Shown here piece after piece: positions 27,020 to 35,789 of a stretch of 64,000 bases of DNA. The notes beneath the pieces are model-generated. The model saw only the letters and a program-made list of their open reading frames with translations, was not told the DNA's origin and made no database searches. The DNA is from Cellvibrio sp. (lineage in GTDB: Bacteria > Pseudomonadota > Gammaproteobacteria > Pseudomonadales > Cellvibrionaceae), in the NCBI GenBank assembly GCA_016712405.1, contig JADJRD010000001.1, forward strand, positions 868,001 to 932,000. The letters are read 5' to 3'. The translations under genes and the position numbers were made by a program. Position 1 is the first letter of the stretch, and every line of letters begins with the position of its first letter.

Positions 27020-29485
27020 TCAAGGCAAAACCGTTACGCCGGCCGGAATATCCGCAATCGTTTGAACCAATGTTTTCACATCAGACGCCGTCTTGTTGCT
27101 GCGAATCAAGATGCCTGAATAGATCATCACCTCATTGCGCTTTTTTCTAGCGTCCCAACGACTCAAAACAAGGTTTGTTGCCTGATTGTTTTCCAACAAC
27201 ATATCTGCAGCGCCCCCTTCATCACTCGTTAAACGCAGGCTGAAGGTGCCAGCGGTTTCATTTACATTGTTGCGGTATACGATGGCAGCCAAGACGTCTT
27301 TTTTGTAGCCCGTTTCAGGTTCGTTGTACAGATTGGCGACAAAAAGAGTCTGACTACCCCGCACCACACGGTTCCCCAGATATTGGAGGTGCCAGTTCGG
27401 AAATGTACCTTGGTAGTGAGATCCGGCCCAGGAGGCTGCAGCCATAGGCAAACCTTCCACGCCAAACTTGTTGCCGGCCTTGACACTGTCGACAGAGAGG
27501 TAGTAATCATCGTGTTGAGTATCCCGCTCGTAGTCATTGTCGATCATCAGCAAACGTCCCTGATGATTGACAACCGTGAGTGTGGAGGTTGCGTCTGGCT
27601 CAACATCCCAGGGTCGATCTACCGTGATCGAGCGTCCGCCCGGTGTGGCTTGCGTCACGTATCGCCACTGGCCGGCCCCTTTACCGTCGATGATTTGGGC
27701 AATATACCCAAAGCCAGTATATTTCAAAGCCGTACCCGATCTGTTGGTCGATTTGGTCTCAGCGGCTAGGTTCATCGCCTTGTCATTTGTGCTAGCAATA
27801 TTCCCAAGATAGATGCCATCGCCACCATCCATGGTGTAGCCCGAGCTTAGTGGAGTAGTGTCAGTAATGACCTGCGTCAGCAAGTTATTTGCCCATAGGA
27901 AATCCCTTGCATAGGGATTGGCTCCATAAAACGCAGAGATCACAAAACTTGCCTGCTTTGCCTGAGGCCCCCGCTTTTCAAAACGATTTCCGGTTAGCAA
28001 AAAATTGTGGCTTTGCGAAGATAACCAGATATTCAGAAGATTCCAGCGGAAGGTGCAACCGGAGAGCTTCAGGTAACTGACCCCATCACGGGCATACAGC
28101 CCCTTAGCTGAATCGGTCAACACATCCTCTAACTGGGTATTGGCTGTTTGCCGGAGAAATATCGCCGTTGATGTCTTATCCCATACAGTTTCCGCCGTCA
28201 CTGGTGCAAATATCCCAACACGCTTGAGCCAGCCGAGTTCTTTGGTGAAGCTGCGGTCGACCACATTGCTGATGAAGTCGGTGGCGGTCGCCGTGAGGCG
28301 AAGATCTTCCAACGCAAAGCTGGCGCGGGTGACACTACCTGTCGCCAAGGTTTTACCCACCACCAATGATGTCGTCAGCGCAACATCCCACTGTATCAAA
28401 CTGACATCTCGCCCGGCCCCGGCAAGCAGAGTATAAGCCGGTAGCACCAGTGGCTTGGTGAGCGTGTAAGTACCTGCAGGCACGTAAATCTTGCCGCCAC
28501 CGTTAGCATCCGCCGCCGCTATTGCCGCCGCAAACTTCTCGTCATCTGTACCGTTATAACTGCTGATATTGAACACCGTAGAAGGCCAAACTTTGGCTTT
28601 TTTGACACTGACCGTATTCAGTGGCGCCTCAATGAATGTACTAAAGCGCACCCAGGATTTCTCCCCGCCCCTGCCATTGTGCAACCACAGCTGGTACTCC
28701 CCCTCTGATACCGATGCCGGTACCGCAAATCGCAAGGCATATCCTGTGCTATTGGTTATGCGTTCCGCCAACCCCAACTCGGCAACCATGCCTCCCGTTA
28801 AATCTAGTAACACCGCTCGCGGTGCAAGGCCTCCTTTACGCTCCAGTGCCGTGCCTGCAACAACGAAATACCCTCCCGGAGTCGCCGCATCACCCATATC
28901 GCCCTGCACAAACCAGGGATCAGGGGCATTAACCAACACTGTTTCGCCTATCCCTTGATCACCGTTTTTCAGTCTTAATCCATAAACACCATCAGTCCAA
29001 TTTGCTGGAACTGTCGCGGTCAGGCTTCTCTCTGTCGAGGTATGCGTTGGCAAACGACTCCAACCACTCCCCCCCAAGGATGAGCTCGCTGGTGAACCAG
29101 CTGCTTCATCTGTTAATTGAATCAATTCAACCTCGGTCTCTTCCGGCATCAAATTACCACCGGTAATTAACAGGGTTTCGTCATGATTTACCGGCTGGGA
29201 AACCCAAAATACCTTGGGCTGCATTCCAACAGAAATGCCAGATGAGTTTTGGCTGCTTGATGAGACGGCACCGCGACTGTAAGACAGCGAAGAGGCCGAA
29301 CTTATTGATAGCACCGACGCCGTCGATGAGATTGATCCGACCGAAGACACATTGCTCGGTGATGACACCGGTGGCGTCACACTACCACCTGTTCCCGATG
29401 GCTCTTTTGAACTGCCTCCGCCACCCCCACAAGAAATCAAAAAGCCTGCTTGAAATAGTACAAAGAAAATCAACCACAAACGCAT
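27020..29485 (-). CDS. Pectate-lyase-3-like beta-helix lipoprotein (gene 6)
   Basis: 821 aa, in one intact frame. The leader MRLWLIFFVLFQAGFLISC ends in a lipobox (FLISC), followed by GGGGG and a Ser-rich linker to about residue 95. An Ig-like domain (about 90-210) precedes a pectate-lyase-3-type beta-helix start (YNGTDDEKFAAAIAAADANG, then IYVPAGTY). Many short beta rungs fill the rest. A GGAG site 8 bases before the ATG supports the start. It is first in a five-gene minus-strand run (genes 6 to 2) with gaps of 31-78 bases, so an operon is likely. A NarL-type palindrome is about 91 bases upstream. Substrate unknown; uronate polysaccharide is a guess from the fold. Confidence 0.78.
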   Translation of the reverse strand: MRLWLIFFVLFQAGFLISCGGGGGSSKEPSGTGGSVTPPVSSPSNVSSVGSISSTASVLSISSASSLSYSRGAVSSSSQNSSGISVGMQPKVFWVSQPVNHDETLLITGGNLMPEETEVELIQLTDEAAGSPASSSLGGSGWSRLPTHTSTERSLTATVPANWTDGVYGLRLKNGDQGIGETVLVNAPDPWFVQGDMGDAATPGGYFVVAGTALERKGGLAPRAVLLDLTGGMVAELGLAERITNSTGYALRFAVPASVSEGEYQLWLHNGRGGEKSWVRFSTFIEAPLNTVSVKKAKVWPSTVFNISSYNGTDDEKFAAAIAAADANGGGKIYVPAGTYTLTKPLVLPAYTLLAGAGRDVSLIQWDVALTTSLVVGKTLATGSVTRASFALEDLRLTATATDFISNVVDRSFTKELGWLKRVGIFAPVTAETVWDKTSTAIFLRQTANTQLEDVLTDSAKGLYARDGVSYLKLSGCTFRWNLLNIWLSSQSHNFLLTGNRFEKRGPQAKQASFVISAFYGANPYARDFLWANNLLTQVITDTTPLSSGYTMDGGDGIYLGNIASTNDKAMNLAAETKSTNRSGTALKYTGFGYIAQIIDGKGAGQWRYVTQATPGGRSITVDRPWDVEPDATSTLTVVNHQGRLLMIDNDYERDTQHDDYYLSVDSVKAGNKFGVEGLPMAAASWAGSHYQGTFPNWHLQYLGNRVVRGSQTLFVANLYNEPETGYKKDVLAAIVYRNNVNETAGTFSLRLTSDEGGAADMLLENNQATNLVLSRWDARKKRNEVMIYSGILIRSNKTASDVKTLVQTIADIPAGVTVLP
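28388..29434 (-). repeat. 1.05 kb direct repeat, copy in gene 6
   Basis: Partner of 25838-26890 in gene 5. This copy is frame-intact and can be used to see where gene 5 gained or lost bases: for example TTGGTTATGCG here is TTGGTTTATGCG there. Confidence 0.85.
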
Positions 29486-29568
29486 GTCAGAACTCCACTT
29501 CGAACAAAGAATACATTCCCGTTGAGAAAGTGGTTTATGACATCACTAAAAATTACAACGGAAGACGC

Positions 29569-29584
29569 TACCTCCGCAGAGGTA
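29569..29584. promoter_or_regulatory. NarL-type 7-2-7 palindrome upstream of lipoprotein operon
   Basis: Read on the minus strand, TACCTCT-GC-GGAGGTA matches 13 of 14 bases of the NarL heptamer pair. It lies between the nrdD stop and the start of gene 6, about 91 bases from the latter. The same bases form an 8-bp hairpin, but no T tract follows on the nrdD side, which makes an nrdD terminator less likely. Confidence 0.5.
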
Positions 29585-29595
29585 GCGAAACTATA

Positions 29596-31434
29596 TTAAA
29601 CACATAAAGATGGTTCGACCATGTCACGCTTCACAATGGGTGAAGAAGCGCGAGATTTTTTATCTCTATGGTAGTGACGGAACGCATGCTCTTTTCGTCG
29701 CCCCGCACTGAACGATGATATTCGTTTTAAATATCCGATAACGCGTGTTCCATAATCCACATCATCACTACCACAGGCGGAGCAACAGGCTAATGTTCGC
29801 TTATCAATATGCTGGCATTGATTACAAATTGTAATTTTCACGTTAATGCAAAAATAATTACAACCTGTTTTTGCTGCAATATTCAGCAATCGCAAATATG
29901 CATCAGTACTCAGCGCCTCATCCAAATTCAAATGCAAGGCTGAACCACCATCAAGATAATCCACCAACTCACGACCATGCAGAATAAATTTATCTAGTGG
30001 ATTGGTTGAATCATCTTCCACCACATAAAAATAGGAATTATAACAATCGCGATTGACTTGATATCCATCAGCCCTATCCCATTTTGCATTTTTAACGCCT
30101 AAATTTTCTGCGGGAACAAATTCCGTATTAAATAAATAACCCGTTTCTTTTTTGGCTTCTTTATTGGCGTTATAGATAATTTTTAATTGTTGCTGAACGA
30201 ATTCAATATAATCCGCATTGTTGCCAGCACGAATACCTTGCGATTCAGCCGCCTCAACCATGCCGTTTATGCCAATGGTTAAAAACTGCTTATCCAAACT
30301 GATGAAACCAGCCGAGTAAACATTCAACATTCCTGCTTCCAAATACTCTTCCATCAATCGACGATAGGCGATTTGATAGCAATGTATTTTTTTAACTTCA
30401 CCTAATAAATTGCGACCATCCTGTATCAGGCGATTCATATTCAAAGTAATAACATTAATAGAACCTGTTGCAACACCACCAGCCCCCAAAGTGTAAGAGA
30501 AGGTGTTATCACTGATTTCATTGCGCAAGCGACAGCAAGATGCGAGAGAATCGGCATTGTCCGACTGATAAACAAAAAAAGCGCTACCTTGAGCCAAGTG
30601 AGAGGCCATTGATGCAGCAAAGGTTTGATCTTTACACTGCCCATTTTCAGTGAGCATAGCGACAGTCACCACGGGGAACGTCAATATGGTTTTGCTGCGC
30701 TCATCATTAAACCAAGACAAGAAGAATTCCTGTAATGCTTCAACGCTTTTCCATTCTGGTTTGGTGAAGTCGGGAAACACAAACTCACCAAACATGGAGT
30801 TAAAATAATGCTGATCGTAAATGGAGATATTCCAAAAAACGCTTTGGTATCCACGTGCTGCGGCTGGTTGGTTTAATGCATACACCACATGCTGCAAATG
30901 GTTAGCAATTTGTTTGGGATGAGTCACTAAATAATTATCACCAAAATCTTTACGCGCAAAATGATCAAAATAAGTGAGAAACTCGACCGTTGCAATGGCA
31001 CCAGCAAACTGTGAACTTACCGCAAACACAAAATTTACAAAAGTACCGCAAAAGGATTCCAAATGTTGAGGCGCACGCGATTCCCCGCCCAGCTTGGTTA
31101 AACCGTCCAATAAAAATGGATACATAGTGAGTGATGCACAATAGGGTTTTAAACTGGTTTCATCATGAACATAAATTTCATGATCTTCAATTTGTCGAAT
31201 ATATTCCGCCGACATCGACTCACCAAATAATTCAGAAATTTTTCGACTTACTTGTGCACGATTCACCTGCACAAAAAAATCTTTCATCATTTCCGCTTCA
31301 AGCGTCGCGATATTCTTATGTGTGACATTGGCATTCGCATCCATCAATGAACCATCAGCAGGGTTTTTCGCTTGCAAATAGTGTTGGATAAAATCCAATT
31401 TTTCGTCGAGCTGATCTTGGCTAAGTCTTAACAT
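29596..31434 (-). CDS. nrdD: Anaerobic ribonucleoside-triphosphate reductase, large subunit
   Basis: 612 aa. Class III reductase that makes deoxynucleotides without oxygen using a glycyl radical. The C-terminus has the zinc cysteines (CNQC and CSAC) and the glycyl-radical loop RVIGYLKR, where family members usually have RVTGYL. The N-terminal ATP-cone allosteric domain of E. coli NrdD (712 aa) is absent, so this is a short form. GGAG lies 7 bases before the ATG. The nrdG frame overlaps its start by 7 bases, so the two are translationally coupled. Control by FNR- and NrdR-type boxes upstream of nrdG is inferred. Confidence 0.93.
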   Translation of the reverse strand: MLRLSQDQLDEKLDFIQHYLQAKNPADGSLMDANANVTHKNIATLEAEMMKDFFVQVNRAQVSRKISELFGESMSAEYIRQIEDHEIYVHDETSLKPYCASLTMYPFLLDGLTKLGGESRAPQHLESFCGTFVNFVFAVSSQFAGAIATVEFLTYFDHFARKDFGDNYLVTHPKQIANHLQHVVYALNQPAAARGYQSVFWNISIYDQHYFNSMFGEFVFPDFTKPEWKSVEALQEFFLSWFNDERSKTILTFPVVTVAMLTENGQCKDQTFAASMASHLAQGSAFFVYQSDNADSLASCCRLRNEISDNTFSYTLGAGGVATGSINVITLNMNRLIQDGRNLLGEVKKIHCYQIAYRRLMEEYLEAGMLNVYSAGFISLDKQFLTIGINGMVEAAESQGIRAGNNADYIEFVQQQLKIIYNANKEAKKETGYLFNTEFVPAENLGVKNAKWDRADGYQVNRDCYNSYFYVVEDDSTNPLDKFILHGRELVDYLDGGSALHLNLDEALSTDAYLRLLNIAAKTGCNYFCINVKITICNQCQHIDKRTLACCSACGSDDVDYGTRVIGYLKRISSFSAGRRKEHAFRHYHRDKKSRASSPIVKRDMVEPSLCV

Positions 31435-31912
31435 AGTGAAGCTCCTGTAGTCTTATGTGTTGATTGAAATAGATAATTCAGTGAGCGCCCTGTACGTAAA
31501 TCAATAAATTGTTGATTGGTTTTAGTGCTATCCAGTCCACCCAGAGATGCAATCCATGGACCGGTTTTTACGTAAGTAAGGTAAGGCAGTAAATGGCCAG
31601 GGGCGGACTCAAGTCCAGTGTAAAGACAGGTGTGTAATCCATATGATCGAGCAATCATCAAGTATGATTTCAATTGCTCATGCCACTCACCCCCAGAAAT
31701 AAAACACAACTAATCAATCCTTGATAATGCTTAAGCCGCTCCGAGAAATGAAGAACTGACATAGGCATCCCAAGGCTCTGATTTCGATATTCACTTGAGT
31801 GGCAGCCCTTGCAACGCAAAGGGCATCCTGAAATTGTGTATGCAAGCGAGGTTTCACCTGGCACTTCTTGCCAGACAATTTGCTCCTCAACATAACGCAG
31901 TGTTTTATGCAT
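31428..31912 (-). CDS. nrdG: Anaerobic ribonucleotide reductase activating protein (frame broken)
   Basis: Radical-SAM enzyme that puts the glycyl radical on NrdD. The first frame (31670-31912) carries the cluster motif CPLRCKGC. The second (31428-31709) continues with GGEWHEQLKSYLMIA to the end. They join near 31690, beside a C5 run at 31689-31693, where one base appears lost or gained. Rejoined length is about 160 aa, as expected. Loss of nrdG would disable NrdD, so a sequence error is the simplest reading. Confidence 0.85.
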
Positions 31913-31915
31913 GAT

Positions 31916-31963
31916 CTACCACATATAGTGTTTATTATTAAGAACTACAACAACATGTAGTGG
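31916..31963. promoter_or_regulatory. Paired NrdR-type boxes upstream of nrdGD
   Basis: Two 16-base sites at 31916-31931 (right half TATAGTGT matches exactly) and 31948-31963 resemble the NrdR consensus ACACWATATATWGTGT. Their starts are 32 bases apart, the roughly three-turn spacing usual for NrdR pairs. The first ends 4 bases from the nrdG start codon. Confidence 0.5.
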
Positions 31964-31990
31964 AGACTAGTGTAATTTGAAAAGTGCGGT

Positions 31991-32004
31991 TTGATTTAAA
32001 TCAA
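31991..32004. promoter_or_regulatory. Perfect FNR/ANR box, nrdG / heme protein intergenic region
   Basis: TTGATTTAAATCAA matches all ten defined positions of TTGAT-N4-ATCAA. For nrdG, a -10-like TAGTCT (minus strand, 31969-31964) would put the start site about 41 bases from the box centre, the classic activating distance. It could also serve the plus-strand genes. Confidence 0.75.
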
Positions 32005-32041
32005 GAACCCAGCGCAATTACCCACTTGGAGATAAACGAGA

Positions 32042-32212
32042 ATGTATTGTCAGGATGAAAAAGCATTATCAACAATTAATCAGATGGGCATTTCGAGGCA
32101 AATCCATAGCAGGAAAGCATGTCAAACCGCTATCATGATTCCGGCTCAACAATCCCTAATAGATAATTTGAATCAACGCACCAATATGACGGAGAGAAAA
32201 ATTGAAGTGTAA
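32042..32212 (+). CDS. Possible small protein (56 aa)
   Basis: An open frame from ATG (32042) to TAA (32210-32212), starting MYCQDEKALSTINQMG. A GGAG lies 11 bases upstream, rather far. It overlaps the start of the heme/FG-GAP gene by 11 bases, so it could be a leader peptide coupled to that gene, or chance. No family is recognised. Confidence 0.25.
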   Translation: MYCQDEKALSTINQMGISRQIHSRKACQTAIMIPAQQSLIDNLNQRTNMTERKIEV

Positions 32213-33725
32213 TACCATCGCAAGACTTTGTTTGTTGCTAGCAGGTTTTATGGCTTGCCAGCAAGCACCAGCAGCAGAAAAGCAACCCAGAGATTTAAAA
32301 ACAATTATCGGCCTCATCAATCAACATTGCAGTGTTTGCCACAAAGTTCCATCCCCTGCTCTACTACCCAAACAAGATTGGCCTTACGTCATTGAAATCA
32401 TGGGAACTTTTTCACATGAAAAATTCGGCCCCGATTATTTACCAAAAGATGTACTGACTGACATCACAGCATACTATTACGGTAGCAGCCCCACCGAATT
32501 ACCCAAGCTACCCTATAACATTGAATCTGAAAAACAACCACTTTTTGAGGTTGCTGATATTGGCATAACATCAAAAATTCCATTTATTAGCCATATAAAA
32601 CGCACCAATATTTTCAATAAAAAAAATCTTGAATTTTTAATATGTGACGTAGAAAAGAAACAAATTACTCTGCTGACAAAAATGCAAAATGATTGGAAAG
32701 AACAAAAAATTGCCGATATAGAAATTCCAATTTATACAGATGTTGTCGATTACGATAACGATGGTGACATGGATATAATAGCGACCAATTTGGGGGAGTT
32801 CCCGCCATCAAAAAATATGGTCGGTGAAGTATTTTTACTGCGACAAACCAAGAATGGAACATTTGAAAAACAATCTTTGGTTAAGGGTATTCCTCGAGCA
32901 ATCGAAGCGAGAGCTGTAGATGTCGACTCAGACCAAGATATTGATCTGATTGTCGCCGCGTTTGGGGGGAAAGGCATAGGCGAAATATTCTGGCTTGAAA
33001 ATCAGGGTAACAACAAACAAATCAAACATAGCTTATTGAATTTAAGCGGTGCATTGAATATCACGCCCACGGATTTAAACAAAGATGGAAAAATGGATTT
33101 TGTCAGCTTGATTTCACAGGAACATGAAATGATTGTTGCTTTTATCGCAACGGAAAACAAACAGTTCAAAATGCAGGTACTTTCTCGAGCGCCACACCCC
33201 ATGTTTGGATCAACCGGAATGCAAATCACCGACATGGATAAAGATGGCGATCAGGATATATTATTTACTAATGGTGATGCGTTTGACACACAGATGGATC
33301 CAAAACCCTATCATGGCGTACAGTGGTTAGAAAACATGGGCGATTTACGCTTCGCCTTTCATGATATAGGTCGATCTTATGGTGTAGCTAAAGCAATTGC
33401 GGGTGACATTGATGGCGACGGCGATAATGATGTAGTGGCAAGTAGTTTTATCAACTTCTGGGAAGACAAAAATCGAGCCAGTATGGTTTGGTTTGAAAAC
33501 GATGGTCATCAAAATTTCAAACAACACAATCTTCCTTCATCCCCTCCTGGCATTGTTTCTTTTGAGCTGGGCGACTTCACAGGAGACGGAAAGATAGACA
33601 TATTGGCAGGAATATGTCGATTCGATATTTTAAAAACACTAATGTCGAACAACGAAAATGCGATAAAAAGCGTCCACCAAAATAAAACCTCAGAAACACG
33701 ATTTATTTTGTTGCGAGGAAAATGA
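32202..33725 (+). CDS. Exported FG-GAP/VCBS repeat protein with one c-type heme motif
   Basis: 507 aa starting at TTG, decided by GGAGAG 5 bases upstream. The signal peptide (CLLLAGFMAC) may be a lipoprotein type. One heme motif CSVCH sits at residues 43-47. From about 180 on, repeated calcium-binding motifs (DYDNDGDMD, DVDSDQDID, DMDKDGDQD, DIDGDGDND) define FG-GAP/VCBS blades of a beta-propeller. The fused heme and propeller suggest a periplasmic or surface redox or binding protein. It is divergent from nrdG across a perfect FNR box. The partner is unknown. Confidence 0.8.
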   Translation: MKCNTIARLCLLLAGFMACQQAPAAEKQPRDLKTIIGLINQHCSVCHKVPSPALLPKQDWPYVIEIMGTFSHEKFGPDYLPKDVLTDITAYYYGSSPTELPKLPYNIESEKQPLFEVADIGITSKIPFISHIKRTNIFNKKNLEFLICDVEKKQITLLTKMQNDWKEQKIADIEIPIYTDVVDYDNDGDMDIIATNLGEFPPSKNMVGEVFLLRQTKNGTFEKQSLVKGIPRAIEARAVDVDSDQDIDLIVAAFGGKGIGEIFWLENQGNNKQIKHSLLNLSGALNITPTDLNKDGKMDFVSLISQEHEMIVAFIATENKQFKMQVLSRAPHPMFGSTGMQITDMDKDGDQDILFTNGDAFDTQMDPKPYHGVQWLENMGDLRFAFHDIGRSYGVAKAIAGDIDGDGDNDVVASSFINFWEDKNRASMVWFENDGHQNFKQHNLPSSPPGIVSFELGDFTGDGKIDILAGICRFDILKTLMSNNENAIKSVHQNKTSETRFILLRGK

Positions 33726-33760
33726 TCGAATCAATAATAAATCAGTAAAAAACATTCAAA

Positions 33761-33913
33761 GAGAGTTTTACACGAATCAAAATTTACCGTCATTCCTGCG
33801 CAGGCAGGAATCTAGCTTTTGAAAAACATCAATAGAATCAAAGGCTGGATCCCTGCCTTCGCAGGGATGACGATGCGAAATCAAACAAAAATGTATTCGT
33901 GCAAAACTCTCTC
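33761..33913. repeat. MITE-like element, copy 2 (153 bp)
   Basis: Same length and layout as 3560-3712. The ends are GAGAGTTTTACACGAAT and ATTCGTGCAAAACTCTCTC, with the same inner inverted pair around TTCGCAGGGATGACG. AAA lies on both sides, consistent with a 3-bp target duplication. Confidence 0.75.
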
Positions 33914-33977
33914 AAAAAAATTATCACCCCATCGAAAATCTGGCCGCAACAGATTCACGTGGAGTGATAATTTTTTT
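33914..33977. terminator. Bidirectional terminator between convergent genes
   Basis: AAATTATCAC with CCCA pairs with TGG-A-GTGATAATTT, and A and T tracts lie at the outer edges on both strands. It sits between the FG-GAP gene and the porin gene, which converge here. Confidence 0.7.
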
Positions 33978-34002
33978 ATAGCCATTGAAAGTTAATAACC
34001 TG

Positions 34003-35205
34003 TTACAGCGCGAGTTGCAAACCTACCCAAATTTTTTGCGTATCTTGCGCAAATTGATCGCGATTGTATTGTGCTAACTTAATATTGGCCATCAAACGAG
34101 TGCTAATGTTGTAGATGTAATTAAGATTTATTTCATCACCATAATCAATATCGTTTAGATCACTGCTGTATTGATGATATTGAAGATTAATCGCACCTTT
34201 TGGCAATGTATAACCAGCGCCGAACCAAACATCATTCAAACCGTTAACGGGTGTTGCTAAAAAGATGTCGGCAAAGCCATTAAATGCATGCAAAGTGGCC
34301 AAGGGGGTTTGCAATGCGGTTGTGCCATCACCTGACAACAATTCATAACCGGCTTCAAGCGACACTTTATTGATTTTCCACAACACATCGATGCGTGAAT
34401 AATCTTCAGAAAAATCAGACACGGAATCACTGTTATCCGTTTGTGTTGCATAAGCCAGATGCAACTGTAATTGTTGCTGATTCGCTGGAACAAAATTACC
34501 GAGATAATCCAAACCCGTTGTTAAACTTGAACGAGCTGCCCAATTATCAAATTGATAGTCATGCGCAAACACACTGATTTGATGTTGTGCGTTGGGCTTA
34601 AAACCTACCAACAAATTAACAAACTCTCCTGGCTCATCTGCTTTAGCACCATCCGGCCCAAAAACACGATTCACATTGTGAAGACGCGATGCATCAACTA
34701 ACCAGGTTGCCGTTGTATGTTGAATACGAAACCCATCCAATGTTTGTTCGTTTTGCCGCCAACCTACGCTGCCTAAAAAGCGTTGATTGAGTAAATTAAT
34801 TCGTTGGCGCCCCATATCCACATTGGTTTGTTTGCTCGCGGTTTGATAACGCAAAAATGCTTGATTCAAATCAGAGCCATCGGGATCAGCCACTACCGGA
34901 TAAGCCGTTTCACCATTCACTGTCGAGTTATAACTGTCATCGCCTAACACTGTAACGTTATCCAGCTCAACAAAAGCTGAAAACCCGGAATAGGCACCGG
35001 TTTGAACCGATAATCGCGAACGCAATGTCGATGCCAATGCATCTTTTGAAAGATTATCCTGATCAACCGATTCAATACGATATCGAAAATTAGTGTTGAC
35101 CTTGGATTGATCCAATGCCTGCCGTAATTCATCTGTACTCGCCAACACAGGCAAAGAAAATGCAGACACGATTCCACACACCAACAGATTTCTTTTGAAT
35201 TGCAT
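34003..35205 (-). CDS. Outer-membrane beta-barrel porin, alginate-export-like
   Basis: 400 aa from the ATG at 35205, chosen because GAGGTGA lies just upstream; the frame also opens 54 bases earlier. The signal peptide ends near LPVLA-STDE. The body alternates short beta strands and ends in Leu after WVGLQLAL, suited to barrel assembly. The pattern (RIESVDQDNL, LRSRLSVQTG, GRQRINLLNQRFLGSVGWRQ) resembles the alginate-export/OprD-like family. In the nitrate-respiration setting it could pass nitrate or nitrite, or sugars from the lipoprotein cluster; the sequence does not decide. Confidence 0.7.
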   Translation of the reverse strand: MQFKRNLLVCGIVSAFSLPVLASTDELRQALDQSKVNTNFRYRIESVDQDNLSKDALASTLRSRLSVQTGAYSGFSAFVELDNVTVLGDDSYNSTVNGETAYPVVADPDGSDLNQAFLRYQTASKQTNVDMGRQRINLLNQRFLGSVGWRQNEQTLDGFRIQHTTATWLVDASRLHNVNRVFGPDGAKADEPGEFVNLLVGFKPNAQHQISVFAHDYQFDNWAARSSLTTGLDYLGNFVPANQQQLQLHLAYATQTDNSDSVSDFSEDYSRIDVLWKINKVSLEAGYELLSGDGTTALQTPLATLHAFNGFADIFLATPVNGLNDVWFGAGYTLPKGAINLQYHQYSSDLNDIDYGDEINLNYIYNISTRLMANIKLAQYNRDQFAQDTQKIWVGLQLAL

Positions 35206-35386
35206 GTTCACCTCTTTAGATTCATCCAATTGATATTGGGTTGAAAACTCAACAACCATTTGTATATTGTTCCGTGTTTACAAAAATAACCAATGATTAT
35301 TGTGAATAGCTCGAAGGTGGTAGCTTTGAACTTGAAAGTTACTAATAGATCAGTACAATAAAATTTTATTGATGATGGGGTAATCT

Positions 35387-35773
35387 GTGGAAAATTTTTC
35401 TGATTTATTGACTATGGCGAAATCGCAACCGGACGCTCAGCGCTTATTAATGGTTTTTGTTGCGATAGATGGAAACGAATCCAATGAAAACCCACAAGGT
35501 GGATATTTAACGCCCATTATGTGTGTCGACAAAACGCCAGATGAAATCGTGAGTTTTGAAAGTCTTCTTGCTGAATCGGACAACACCGGGCAGAAATGGG
35601 ATTTGGTTTTTGTGGGCGCTTTATCTGGAAAGGGTTCAATTGCACCTTCCAATACCGACGCGAACAAACCACTGGATGCCATGATCGCTAAAATCAATAT
35701 GGGTATGGTTTCTGACTACCTCGCTTTTAATAAACAAGGTGAGATATTGGAAATGACACCGAACTCTCAGTAA
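35387..35773 (+). CDS. Conserved small protein, uncharacterised
   Basis: 128 aa, acidic and probably cytosolic. It resembles a short family found in Pseudomonas and relatives that is sometimes labelled ribonucleotide reductase subunit alpha without support: compare SQPDAQRLLMVFV, MCVDKTPDEI and WDLVFVGALSGKG. No catalytic motif is visible. It lies between the porin and RIC genes and converges on RIC with a perfect hairpin between them. Confidence 0.65.
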   Translation: MENFSDLLTMAKSQPDAQRLLMVFVAIDGNESNENPQGGYLTPIMCVDKTPDEIVSFESLLAESDNTGQKWDLVFVGALSGKGSIAPSNTDANKPLDAMIAKINMGMVSDYLAFNKQGEILEMTPNSQ

Positions 35774-35787
35774 TGAGAGTTCGGTGT
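35756..35787. terminator. Perfect 14-bp hairpin across the gene end
   Basis: ACACCGAACTCTCA and TGAGAGTTCGGTGT pair without mismatch around the loop GTAA. The TAA stop of the upstream gene lies in the loop region. It sits between two convergent genes, and no long T tract follows, so it is a stable gene-end structure rather than a textbook terminator. Confidence 0.55.
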
Positions 35788-35789
35788 TA

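Noticed and set aside
29565..29588. Hairpin read as an nrdD terminator
   Set aside because: The 8-bp stem has no T tract on the nrdD side, and the bases fit the NarL pair at 13 of 14 positions. I kept it as a regulatory site with moderate confidence.
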